From Madurella fahalii (taxonomy: Eukaryota > Ascomycota > Sordariomycetes > Sordariales), in assembly GCA_029876055.1 (NCBI GenBank), contig CM056875.1:2418001-2482000 (forward strand): a stretch of 64,000 nucleotides of DNA, in the 5' to 3' direction. Under the pieces are notes generated by a model. That model was not told the DNA's origin, ran no database searches, and saw only the letters and a list, made by a program, of their open reading frames with translations. Within the stretch, counting starts at the first letter, position 1. Each line of letters begins with the position of its first letter. A program made the translations under genes and the position numbers. Shown here piece by piece: positions 1 through 12,800 of the stretch.

Positions 1-3000
1 GGGAAAGAAATATTATGGGAGTTGCAGGGGGGGGCGGATAGCAGAGGTGGAAATAACCTTTAAGTGGGAAAGCTGGATGTGGCGGCCAGCCCAGTGACGG
101 TAGCAGAGGAAGGTAGCAGGCGGGGCGTGTGGTGATGAAACGTCCAAGTACAGAGTCCACCCTCATTTGGCCATTGGCGCCGCAGAGAAAATATAAGTAC
201 TTTGCTAAGGTAGGAAAAAGGCGGGGACGGCTGGTGGATGAGCAGAGCCCAAGCAGGAGGAGAGCAACTACACTACGCTCGAGGCGGAGCTAGTGTCGAG
301 CGGGAGAGGCGAGGGGACCCTGGCTCCGTGCCTCTTTGCCCCGTCTCGATCTCCCTCGCCTTTTGTGGTGGGAAGCCGCGGCCGTTCGGGCGCTATTGCA
401 GTCCAGGTATCCCCCAGAGAGTTTGTTGGGCAGTCCCAGCCAAGATGGTGGTTGGGGTGTCGAGGCGAGATGGGCTGCAGAGTTACACGCGGGAAGGACG
501 ACAATTTGTATTTTGTAAACCAGTTTGATGGCCACTGTTTAGGCAAGTAGCCGAGCGGGAAACAATGTGGAGAAAAAAAAAAAAGAAAAAGAAAAAAAGA
601 AAAACAAGAAAAGGAAAAAATAAGAAGGGTGTGTCTTTGAGCTATTTCATTTGAAGCAGCGCGTATCAGAACAGATTGACGCAAGGGTACGAGGAGCCGG
701 AGCATCGAAGGGTCGCCGGAAACTCGAGACGGGCAACCCGGTGAGTAAACAGACAATAGAGACGCTCAGGACCAGTCGATTCGTGACAAGACGAGCAAAC
801 GGCAAGGAGTCTCTCGGGAGGAGCGTGGGCCAGCAGGCCGCCCAGATGCAAGACAAGGAGTGCCGGGAAGCCAAGATACCAGGAATCTGGGGAGGGAGCA
901 TTGGCAGGGGCCATGGGCAAGAAATATCATGGTATGGGTACGGTCGTTGGACTGGGCCGTCGGTGCTGTCCTGCGCCGTCCTGGCCAGAGGAGGAGACGG
1001 TGCTCTGGCCGAATGCCTGTCCTGTCCACACCACCGGAATCCAGGAATGACAAGGCTGGGTCAGCGATGGGGGAGGTGCAGAGGGTGGGTTGACCGTCTG
1101 TTTTTAGCACGCTGTCCCAGGCCCTGGTCGCTCTCCCATGCCCGCTTTGTTAGAGAACTGTGGTGGACTTGGACCGTGTGAGAAGCGCGAAGCTTGGAGC
1201 AGGGATGTGCTCTGATTGACGCAGAAGAAGATCCCAGCGACGATGCCAAGATGACGGGGCTGATGGGCGAATCAGCATCTCGTCAGAGGGGGTGGAATTA
1301 ACGAGCCCTGCAACCCGTCCAAGAGGGTAAGATACCGGAGGCAGAACAGACAAAACCCCCGTCACTCGTCGGGGATGCACGAGATGGTTCTCCTAGCACG
1401 CTAGTCCAGACGTCTGCCTGCCGTGTTTAGACCCTTCAATTCATCCACAAAATGATGACGACAGATAGCCAGCGAGGGAGGGTCAAAGAGACCGGGCTTA
1501 TGGGCTGGTTCCAGAAGTACAGGAACGCCGTTCGATAGAGAGGTACATACCGCATTACGATAAAAGTGGTTTCAGCAGCTAGCCAAGCCCGAAAACCCAA
1601 TGTACCTGATTGGGGCAGGAACGCGGAGATGCCACTGTATCTGGCAGCCGAAGGAAGACCGTTTGGGTCCTGGTGCAGATGCGAGCGAGTTAACCGCGCA
1701 ATGTGGGCAGGCAGTTGGCTGCAACGCACATCGAAGTAACGGCTAATGAGAGGGCGCGCCGCTCCAGCTGCTGGGGCTCTCGAATCATCGGGTTGCTTAT
1801 GGCGCGCCTCGAATGCGCATATCGTGTAGGTAAGCAGGGGCCACAGCCGACCGTTGCGCAGCGCTCATTGTGCTTCACCATCGTCGAGGCAAAACGGGGG
1901 TAGATCTGTCCCGCCGGCGGCGGCTCCGATGCGGGATCGTTCCCCTTGTACATGCCGGTCAAGACCCCACGGACGGAAGGGAATGGATGTATGTAGGTAC
2001 CTATCTACCTAGTACAGGAACGCAGCTCGTGGGAGCGCCTGTTGCACGGGTGTGCAACTAGCCGGGTGGGTAAGGTAGGGAAAAGAGAGGATGTGTACTG
2101 TACCGGCCCACGATGGCGAGGACGCTCGGTCTCTTGCCGTGAATAGGGAATGGGCGCGTCGAGTGACTCGGAGATGACGCTGGCTTCCACTGCAGCAACT
2201 GGGGGGTGCCATGGGAGGAGGGGGGAAGGGGGGCGCTTTGACGAGGCGCGTGATACATTCAACATGTCAGAAGAGCTGGGTTGATGAGTCGCGATGCGAG
2301 AGGCCGCTTGAGGAAACGGTCGATCTCGCGCTTGCAGCCGCATGCACATCCGCTGCTCGTGCAGACCGAGATGCGACAGTGCAGGACAGCCCAGCAGAGG
2401 TAGATGCTAGTAGTCAGTAGATGACTTCTGCCGGTGATGGCATTGAGAGCCAGTGGGGAGCCAGCCCGCCGCGGCTATGTGTAAACGCACGTCGCTCCAT
2501 TACGTCCTGCCTCGGCTGAGTGACGAGGCGGAACGCAAGGGACCGACCCGGGCGATGACGAGTAGCGCTAGAAACTGTTCATCCGTCGCGCAAAACAGCA
2601 GATCGGAGCAGGCGGGAAAGGGCGGGCTCACGCCCAGAGAAGGAGACGGTTTGGATTTGGAATGATGCCAACAGCATGCCCCTGGCAGGAGGCGCCGGCA
2701 CTTGGCTATATCATGGCAACTTAAGACATAAAAAAGTCCGGGACGAACACAAGTTCGGATGTGCATTGTACCAGAGTCTGGAATTTGCGGGCGGGAAAGA
2801 ACGAGACAAGGACTACTTCGGGCCCAGTGCAAATCGCCCACAGGTCACCGATCCATACGGAGGGATCCGGCCAAGGTTCCGAACAACCAGCCAATCAAGC
2901 TTAGCGGTCCATTCGCCGCTGGGCATGCAGCCATGAAGGGCCCCTCGGGCACTTCAGGTGGCAGCAGGTGGCCCAATACAGTGGTCCGAGCGCCAAATAC

Positions 3001-6000
3001 CGAACGCAGCGCGCTTCAAGTCGCCTCAAGTCGGTTTCTCCTGCACGGAAGGGACTTTGAACAAGGTGGCAGCAGTTTTACTGCGTAGCACTTTCTGCAC
3101 CATTTAGCGATGGCTGGCCTCTTGTGGCTGTCCCCGCAAGGGAAGCACAAACCGAAGAATTCCCTCGGGACTCCAGAGAAGATGGAACCAGCCGTGCGAT
3201 TCTCAGCGCAACCAATCTGTCGGTGCAGCGGGTGCAGTGGGTGCAGCGAGTGCAGCGAGTTTCAGAAACTCGCATCCCTTGGACATTCTGGCGATAAGGT
3301 GTGTGGCACCGATCCGGCGGTAGAGAGGTAATGTATGCTACTCTACATTGCCTCACTCTTCTCCGCCTAGACAGGAACACAGCGGCGAGCCACCTGCCTG
3401 CCGGAGAAATTGCCATCCAAACATCTGACCCGGACTCCAGGCATGCACCTTCCGTGTGCTACAATGTGCCACAATGTGCCTGCCACGAGGAAACAGGTAC
3501 CCTTTCCACATTGATCTGCGCGTTTCCAGAGCTCGCGTCGACATCGGCTGCCACTCCACCGAGCGAGCAAGGCACTCAAACTACGTACCCGTAGCAAGGT
3601 GGTGTCGAGTGCCAACCCCGGGATTCCCTTGCTGAGCTGAGGATGTAGCAGGCACGATGCATGCCCAATGGCACACTACGGGTCCGAGGTCCTGCAGACC
3701 CGACTCGGCCTGCAGATGAGCGCAGCTTCAAGCTTCAGCCTGGAGGCGAGAGGCGACAGGCGACAGGCCAGCGCATTAATACTGCTACCACTCGGCCCAA
3801 GATCGCCCGTAATCCGCAGAATCGTTTGTTTAGTCCTTACGACCCTCCATCTGCTTTGGGCCATTGTTTCCGACAGACAACTCCCCGTGTCATATCTGTG
3901 GCAAACAACACACCCTCTCTGCGCCGCGAGACCGTGATTGATGGCCGTCGACTCGTTTCATCCAGTTCGTTTTCGGCCTTCCGGCAGCATCGGGCTGGTT
4001 GCAAGAGTCTCAACTGCCTGCAAACGCGGGAAGATGCTCGAGTGCTACTCCTGGGATGCTGCAGAGTGCCGACCGGAGCTGGCCCTTGCCAGTGTTTAGC
4101 GGCTGGGATTCAGACGACATCTCCAGGACGCTCACGGTAGGTATGTGCTCCTTCAACGGGCCGTCTCCTTGCGTACACAGTACAGGACATACATGCGGTG
4201 GCGCATGCTGAAGCACCCAGGACAACTCCCCCATCCAGACGTCTGCCTGTGGCACGGCGAGGAAAGTGCATTCCCCGGCTGCACTCCCACCAGTGAGAAC
4301 AACCACCAAGCGCTACCAACTGCATGGGATAAAAAAAGACCTATTGGAACCCAATGGCATTTGGTGCGCTTCATTTGAGACTGAAGCAACATCAGGCATC
4401 TGCGGGCCGTTTGGCACATCAGTCCGAGACTGGCTTCTAGCTGGACGTCAAACGTACAACAAAGCGCATTTTTGTACAGATTTCTATCGGCATAGAGAGC
4501 CGGTCAGAACTGAGGCACGATACCAGGTTTCTCCAATACTCGCACGCCTTCACGACACCAAGGCCAAACCAGGTAGCAGCCGAGAACGATTGCAGACCAT
4601 TCACAGGCATCAGGTGTCTTCTCAGGCATTACGATCACGCCTGTACAAGTCTGCAATGGCCAGTTGGTTTTACGTTCTCAACATGCGTATTGCTTAGCGG
4701 GGTTGACGGGGGGCCGGACATCGCGGCCTCCTCCTGACCGTCTCAAGCCAGACCCTGGCGTCAGAATTTTCTCAAGAGGTGCTTAATGGATGTTCGCTCC
4801 AACAAGCATTTTGGTCCAGATATGCGGCCATACAACTACCTAGTTATTCTTGCGCGAAACTTCGGGCTCTCAAAATACCTTCGGTGGTCTGTACCACCTG
4901 AGCTCGTAGCATTCGTGTAGTCCACTCACACTCTCGCATACACTACCAGCCAACGCCTCCAAAGCATCCTGCATCAGCATGCTCTTGCTGGCCAGTTCCT
5001 GAAGAGGGTATGCGCTCCTGGGCCACGGCTTGGTGCTAACCCATGTGCACAACGACTAGAGAAGGCCATTATGTGGCGCCTACAAAAACAAGCCTACAAT
5101 CTACTGACCGTTTGCCCAGGAAGCAGCACGTCTCGGCTGTATACAAGCAGCATACAAGCAGCCCGCCGTAATCTCCCACAGTGATCATGTCCATCTTGCC
5201 TGCCGTTTCCGCAGCGCGAGTTGTTTATCATGACGGGAATGAAGAGGCGACCCTAGGAATCTGGTGGCGGCGTATCTTGGGAAGATATGGTGGATGCTGA
5301 CATCTTCCAGAACCTCGAGCATCAATCTGGCTACCTACCCGTTTCAAGCGCTTTCTATCGACCTCTCCCTGAAAGCTCCCTTGAATTCTGTGTTGGAGTG
5401 CGCATGCACATGGGGCGCTTACACGTCGGCCTAGCACCCTTGTTTCTGACCGGGTCCCTTGGCCGAAAGGCAATCTGAAACACCACCAACTCCTCCTCGG
5501 TAACTCTTGCGACCGGGCAAGGCAGAAAGACTGACCAAGCGATGTCGCACGACATGCGTGCGATTTCCGGGCCCGGATTTGGCAATCTTGGATGCAGTAG
5601 CCCAGAGCCCCGTGCAGGCCGATACTCAAGCTGGTATCCGTTCTCACTTCCGGAAATAGTAAGTCCGGAACAGAGCGCCGGCTCCGCTACCGGTGTCGCA
5701 AGCGTCGCCGGCGCCCATATCCGCATCCTTTCCCGAGCAATAACCCCTAGCTCTTTCCCGCCGTCATCTCCCATCGGGTGGGTTTGTGGATCTCTGTGAG
5801 GTTCGGAAGCAGTGAAATCTGCCTTGGACGCACCATGGAGCGACTGGCTTCTAACCTGGCTACACACACAAGGCAGCCCTACCCCGAGCCCGCTGGCCAG
5901 GGCCACATGGCTCGTCACCCGGCTACCGTGGTATTCCATTGGACTAGCCATGTCGCAGTTGTTACGCGTTCATTGACAGCAGCGCGGGACAGAGCGAGGG

Positions 6001-8950
6001 TAAGATCGCTCCTCCGCAAATCAGAATACCCGATACGCCAGCTTGACCATTGGATAACCCAAGTCAGTCGCTCCAGTGTACCAGTGTTGATTTAGGATGC
6101 CACGCCGGGTCGGCCTGGTTCGATCCTGAGCGTATGGTAACTCCCGCTCCACGTAAATCCGCGGCCGGTCGGAGTAGGAATCGATCATCACTTCAGCTGG
6201 CCCAAGATCCGATGAGGCTCACGGAGTACGAGATTGTGGCACGCAACACCGGGCTCCGTGACACGATCCGTACTGGCCTAACGGTTGGATACGCGAGTTT
6301 TCCCGTAAGCAGCTCCCGCGAAACGTTGTTTGCGGGCCCTCGCATCAAAAGGTCTTCTCACGATGTGCTCTTGCGGTGTCTATTGGCTACTGCAACCTAA
6401 CCTAGTCAGAACCCCACCATGCCTGCCGAGCTTCGAGAATCCTCAGGCGGAAGGGGAACGAGGGGCTCACCGGACTTCCGATATACGCAGGCCTGTGCGT
6501 GTAGCACAAAGTTAGAGATGCCACGAGACAAGATAAAAGGGTGAACGCCACTGGTCCCAAGAGGCCCGAGAATTGCAGATGGGCTTTGGCAGACCCGCCA
6601 AGCTGCTCTGACCGTATTCGCAGGCACCTCGTCTCGTGTTGGTGGCTGCCTGCTTGCGGGATACCGCAGGGAGGATGCAAGAGTCATTTTTGGGAGCTTC
6701 AGGATGTCGGACGACGGCTCCTCCTCCTCCACCACGGCTCGAGTCGCGTCTGGCGAATTCCCCCCGGACATTACCAAGGATTGGGTCAATATCGGATGGC
6801 GGCTGGCGGCGCCTCCATGTCCATCGTGGAATCCGTGGGCGGTCATCGAGAACAAGTTGAAGCATCGAGGTGCCCCCCTTTTTCCTTTCCTCCCCCGGGA
6901 TTTTGGTATTTCCCGCCCTTGACCTCAGCCAAACAACCCCTCTTTCCTGATCCCACTACCCCAATTTCCATGTTACATCGGTGGCACGGTCCGCGTCTGG
7001 AAGCTCTTGGACTGTCTCTTTCAGGGGCAGGCGTCTGCTCCCGATACCATAGATATGCAAAGTCTGGAACCGATTTCGAGCTGGGATTAAGGCACTGCGA
7101 AAGATGACGGGGGCGTTGCAACCTTCATTGGCGGGTGATCCGAGTCAACCTAACATCGAGATCAACGGATCAATCACATGCCAAGACGATATCTTTCGAA
7201 TTGACGACGATGGCGATGGAGACATCGTACCTTGTTTTAATCGCTTGGCACCTCAGGTGCTCCGTCGGGGCACACTCCAGTATCTGTCGAATGGGATGGA
7301 ACGGCGGATTGCAGGACGCGCAAAAGGCCGGTGGGGGTGCCCGAAGAGCCGTTGTTGCCGGTCTTTGCAACGCTTCACGCCGTCGAACTCGCGTGTGGCA
7401 GAGCATCCCGATCGAACAAAACTTGTCTCGATTTTCGCTGTGCTGACATGTTTCCCTAGTAGCTCCGGGATTATCGGAAACCGTCCGTCATTTGACATGC
7501 CTGCCACGCGTCGTGCGCATGAAGAGGGGCGGCAGTCGGGGTGAGAGAATGGCAATCACTGTCGGGATGGCTTGCGTTGTCCTACGCTTCGTGGATCGGG
7601 TCCTACGCCTTGATGGAGCACGGTAACAGACACGCATATCGATCTCACCGCATCGTGCCGGCGCCTCTTTCCCTTGCTCACCGTCTCCGCAGAGCCAGAG
7701 TGAGGCCTTACCCTGCCCGGGATGACGACTTAAAGAGCGGAAGTAAGTGAAGCTGAGGTTGTACAACACACAGCTTCACAGGATAAGCCGCCCTGCAAGC
7801 ATATAACGGCGAGGAGCAAGCCGCGAGATCGCCTCCCGAGCGTAAACTGGGTTCACGACAGGACCGGGAGCCGTTTATGTGACTACACCCTGCCACCTAC
7901 GTCCCGCTGAAACCGTGACTGGTTGAAGGCTTCTTTCAAGAGCACCGAGGGTCCAATCGATGTTCTCTGACATTGCTAAACGGCGATCGTATTAACCAGC
8001 AGCTTAGTTCATCTAATGGCCGGCTTGCGGAGCGTGTGTGCCTTTACTGCGGCACGCCGAGGGATGCATATCACGTCAGGTTCTATATGGAAAGGAGGTA
8101 CACTCGAGCTCCGAGAACCGCAGGCGGACAGAGACGTGGCCGCCCACGCAAAGCTTGGTTGCCTTCCAACAAGTCGACATGCGCGCAACTGTGCAAAGCT
8201 AGGATGTAAACACACCCCTTATCGGCATGCGGGACTGAATCTGAGTTGCTAGATGCTTGTGTATCAACCAGGCTAGTAGCACCTACCTCACATGCTTGCA
8301 CACAGATATCTTCACTTGACGGACCCAGAGCGTGACAGCTACCGGAGTACATACCTAACCTACTCTGGTGGGCCAATCCATACCACTCACTTAGGGGCAA
8401 CCTAGCAGCTGCTGCTGTTTCACACGTTCTTCTCCCTGTCTTGGCTGTTCTCCTATTCCTCTTTCCCTCGGTTGGGGTTGATGATGCTGCTCGCCCGGCA
8501 GCATGGGAATGTGACGAGGCAGCTCACCCGCTGATCCGTGTCACTGGGCGCCTCGCCCATCATCAGCCACCCGTTGACTCACTCCACCGCACGCACACCG
8601 AATTCTCCCTGCCTACAATCAACCAATCAGACAAGTGTACATACTAACTACTAGTCTCTGTGTACGTTTCGTATACGGGGGGTATATCATCCTATCATGC
8701 ACACCTACGCAGTTTTATCAGGGCCCATACTCAACAATAACAATACCGGCAACAGCATCATCATCATCATCAACAACAACAGCAACGCAGCAAACCCAAA
8801 CCCCAAATAGGGTGACTAGTTCCACCAACTCCTCCAACTCCTTTCACTCTATGCAACCACATGCAAACACTAGCTAGTAGCTTTGCAGCCATGGTAACGG
8901 TAGTAGGACGTAGCAGCATGCTAGCAACTTTTCGCACCTGTCTGACTGAG

Positions 8951-9027
8951 TGCCCGCCTGCCCGCCTGCCCGCCTGCCCGCCTGCCCGCCTGCCCGCCCG
9001 ACTGACTGACTGACTGACTGACTGACT
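8951..9027. repeat. Adjacent CCTGCCCG and GACT tandem arrays
   Basis: About six copies of the octamer CCTGCCCG (8951-9000) run directly into about seven copies of the tetramer GACT (9000-9027). A CAT/CAA triplet run lies just upstream at 8755-8780. The arrays sit about 0.8 kb beyond the stop codon of the histidine kinase gene, in DNA with no supported gene. Confidence 0.9.
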
Positions 9028-9269
9028 TGGCTGTAGATGATATGACTGACGATTTGCCCGTGACAAAAAGACAATGACCATGGCTCATGCCTACGCCCCC
9101 ATTTCGGCCTCCCTACTCGTTTATCAATCCCTAGATCCATGTACGCGCCATGCCACGCCATGCCACTGATGTCATCCCCCGTCAGTCAGGCCAAGGCCAA
9201 GGCCAACCGAGGGTCCTGAGAAAGAAGGGAACCGAGGAGAAAGAATAAACAAAAGGAAAACAAAACAAA

Positions 9270-9300
9270 ACAAAAAAAAAAAAAAGAGAGAGAGAGAAAT
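9270..9300. repeat. Poly-A followed by GA repeat
   Basis: CAAAA units pass into a run of about 14 A and then a short GA dinucleotide run. This is low-complexity DNA in the 3' flank of the histidine kinase gene. Confidence 0.85.
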
Positions 9301-9519
9301 AGACGAGAAGAGATGGTATAATCCCAGAATGCCCAATGCATAAAAGGTATCTACGCAAGAACCGGAAACAGTGAAACGTGAAACAGTGTAGACAAGAGAG
9401 AAACCAAAGGGGTCTCTTCCTCCGCCCCTCTTATGCTCTTTCATATGAAGAGAGGAAATCCCGGGATCCATCCCCCCTCAATCCACCAGATGTAATGCCC
9501 AGAGCCGGCTGTTATCCGT

Positions 9520-9548
9520 GCCATGCTATGCCATGCCACGCCATGCAT
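9520..9548. repeat. CCATGC/CCATGCCACG imperfect repeats
   Basis: Imperfect repeats of a CCATGCCA unit occur here and again at 9146-9166. Related GGCATGGCAT units lie 3' to the transporter gene (25624-25641) and the eS10 gene (55889-55903). See findings. Confidence 0.7.
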
Positions 9549-9805
9549 GATATAGAAAATTTAGAGTTCCAGGAAAAAAAAAGAAAAGAAAGAAAAAAGA
9601 AGAGAACCCTCCCCCTTCCCTCCAAAAACAGAAGTCCTGATCCCAAGCTTGCCCTCTTTACTCCGCTGTTGGATATCTTCAGGTAGGAGCCAAGCAAAGT
9701 AAAGCAAGCAGTGTTGCACGTATACAATTTCTTCCCCAACGTCCCACACCCCATTCCCTCAATCCATCGTCTCCCACGGGAACCCCCCTTAAGAATGTGG
9801 CACTT

Positions 9806-12800
9806 CTACCCGCCCACAACCTGCCCGCCACCGTGGGCCCCTCCCAACACGTAAGCATCCAATTTCTTCTTCAGCACCTCGGACCGGACCGGCTTGGCCA
9901 GGTAATCGTTCATGCCGGCGGCGAGGCACTTCTCGCGGTCCCCCTGGATCGCCGATGCCGTCATGGCGATGACGAGCACCTTCCTGACCGACTCGAGCTC
10001 GTCGTTCCGCAGGAGCTTGGTCGCTTCGTACCCGTCCAGCACGGGCATCTGCACGTCCATGAGGATGATGTGGTACGGCACGCCCAACCTCGCCTTCTCG
10101 CGCAGCCCCTCGACCGCCTTGAGGCCGTTGTCGTACGTATCTACGTTGGGGTAGCCCAGCCGCTGCATGTACTGCATGGCAATCTTTGCGTTGATGGCGT
10201 TGTCCTCGGCGATGCAGATGCGGAGCTGGTCTTTCGGGATCTGGGACAGGTCCGAGACTTGGAAAGAGGACGACGAGGCGGTGGACGGGGACGACGACGC
10301 TGAGGAGAGTCCCTTGACCGAGTTTTCTCTGGTGGGGTTGTGGGGCGGCGTCTTGGGCTCTGGAAGGGCGGTGACGGGCGCGGTTTGCTCCTGGCCGGCG
10401 ACGACTTCCGGGCGCGCCTTTTCGAAAGTCACGGTGAACCAGGCTGTGGTGCCGACGTTCACCTGGCTTTCGAGTCGGATGGTTCCTTTCATCATAGTCT
10501 CGATCAGAGACTTGCAGATGCTCAGACCCAACCCACTGCCGCCGTACTTGCGGGCTGTGCTCGGGTCGGCTTGGCTGAACGGCTGGAAGAGGTTCTCGAG
10601 CTGCTGTGGTGAGATCCCAATGCCCGTGTCCTTGACCCAGAACGTGAGGGTTGCATTGTCTTCAGTTTCCGAGTCGATCCGTGCTCCGATGGTGATGGAG
10701 CCGTCCTCCGTAAACTTGAGGCTGTTTCCGATCAGATTGCCGAGCACCTGGTGCAGGCGGATGGGATCTCCGTAGATGAGCATGGGGGGTAAGTTGATAT
10801 CCTGGATGATCCTGACATTGTTCTTGGACGTCTTCTCTCTGTTGCTGTACGAGACCGCACGGACAACCTCCCGCACCATCTCCTCGGGGTTGAACGCAAT
10901 GATGTAGAGCTTCATCTTGTCTGCCTCCATCCTCGAGAAGTCTAGGATGTCGTTAATGACTGTCAAGAGCAGATCCGCAGAGACTCTGATCGAGTCGGCC
11001 ATCTCGAGCTGCTCCTTGTTGAGGTTGCTGTCCCTCAAGAGCTCCGAATTTCCAATCACGCCGTTCAGCGGTGTGCGTAGCTCGTGGGAGACGTTGGCGA
11101 GGAAGATGGATTTCGCTTTCGTAGCATCCTCTGCAAGCTTGACGTTGCGGATAGCCTCTGCCTCCGCATTCTTCGCCTTTGTTTCCGCCTCGATGGCCTT
11201 TGCCAGTGCGCGCTTCTGGAGCTCAACCATGGAGATGTTCTCGGCGGAGACCTTCTCGACCGCTTTCATGGCGAGCGCGTTGGAGTAGCTGATGCCGATC
11301 TGGTTGACGAGGAGCTGCAGGACACTGACGATGCGGTCCGTGAACGACCCGGAGACGCCCTCGAGGTAGAGCACACCGAGTAACGGCTTCGACCCGTGGC
11401 AGATGGGGATGGCGATAACGGCCTTGCTGCTCGGGTTCTTCCGCAACCAATTCTCACTCACATTGCCAAATCGCTCGTCGTTGACGAGATCTTGGAGGAA
11501 GACGACCTCGCGAAAACGGGTGCAATAGAGTATGACGTTCTCGGCGACAATGTCGGTTCCGCTCAGCGGCAGGCCCGGAATGTGCGCTTCGGCGCCCTTC
11601 TCGGGGTCGCCGCTTGCAGCAACGCACCAGTCCGAGGTTCCTTCGTCTTGCACTACGATGGCGGCAAGTGTCGCTGACCCGCTGCAGGTTTGCAGGATCA
11701 CGTCGCACATGGTCTTCAGGAGCTCATCCACCCTCAGCACCGACGAGATGACCTGTGAAGAGACCAGGATAGCGTGCAGGTCGATCATATCGAGCGCAGG
11801 CAACCCGGCCCCGGCCTCGGGCTGCATCGACCCTCTCCACGCCGTCATGCGCTCCCCCTTAAGGGCTGCCACCGCGGCCTGTGCCTGCTGAGACTCGTCG
11901 CCTCCGTCGGTGTCAACGGCCCGATACTGGACAGATGTGGTGTCTCCGGCAAAATCAGTCTGCACCCCGACATCAGCGTTCCGAGGATTTCGGATGGCCC
12001 CGTGCAGCAGGATGCTGTGCTCGCTCTCGATACGGTCGGCAATGCCAGTCGCGCCAAACTGGCGATAGAGGCCGACGGCATCGCGGAGCGCGGAGCGTGC
12101 GGAGCGTCTCGCGACAGTCCTGATGAAGATATTGGCCATCAAGTAGTTCCCAAGCGCCTCCTCAAAGGTGAAGTTGTGCTCCGAGGCATGATCTAGTGCC
12201 TCTTCGTATTGCCGGATAGCTGTCCCATGGTTGCCGAGCATTTCCGAGACCTGGGCGTCCAGCAGCTTCGACCAAGTCAGGTAGTTAACATTGTCAACCT
12301 GCTGCCAATCCTTGATCTTTTTGTTGAGCTCCTCAACCTGCCGAACCGTCTCGTCCACCTGGCACTTGAGCGCCTCTTCCCCCGGCGACAGCGGGTCTTG
12401 TTGCTGACGAAGGACCATGCCGGCTAGAGCCAAGCCGTAAAAGAGCATTGCCAATCTCGTGTTGCGAGCCGACCACAGGAGATGCGCACGTTCCTGGCAC
12501 GCCTTGCCGACCTCGACGGCGCGCTCGTAGTGACCGTAGAGGAACAATGGTACAATCTCCATCGTCTCGTACAGCAGCAATGACCGGCCGCCGTTGTTGG
12601 TGTTGGTCGCAAGCCAGCCCTTGTAGGTAACTGAGTCGTGGTGCTCGTCACTCATGACTTCGAGCGGGTTGGATGTCCGAGTCTTACCCTGGAGGGCGCG
12701 GCAAACCTGTCTCACGGCAATCAGGATAGTACCGCCTCGGGTGTCGAGATGCCAGTTCGGGATCTCTTCGCAGCCATACTGGCAAAAGGCTTGTAGATCG

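Larger units (their letters stand above)
1..9805. other. Long gene-free left flank
   Basis: No reading frame in this stretch has the codon bias, domain content or splice structure seen in the genes to its right. Open frames reach just under 200 codons, but their translations are rich in Trp, Cys, His and Arg with no recognisable domain. The last 1.4 kb, which is 3' to the histidine kinase, is dense in simple repeats. One weak possible gene near 6704-7107 is described under findings. The stretch may hold the upstream region of a gene beyond the left edge, non-coding transcripts, or simply intergenic DNA. Confidence 0.6.

Noticed and set aside
5355..5951. A 198-codon minus-strand frame in the gene-free flank
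   Set aside because: Composition is unlike the confirmed proteins, and there are no domains, no splice continuation and no conserved motifs.
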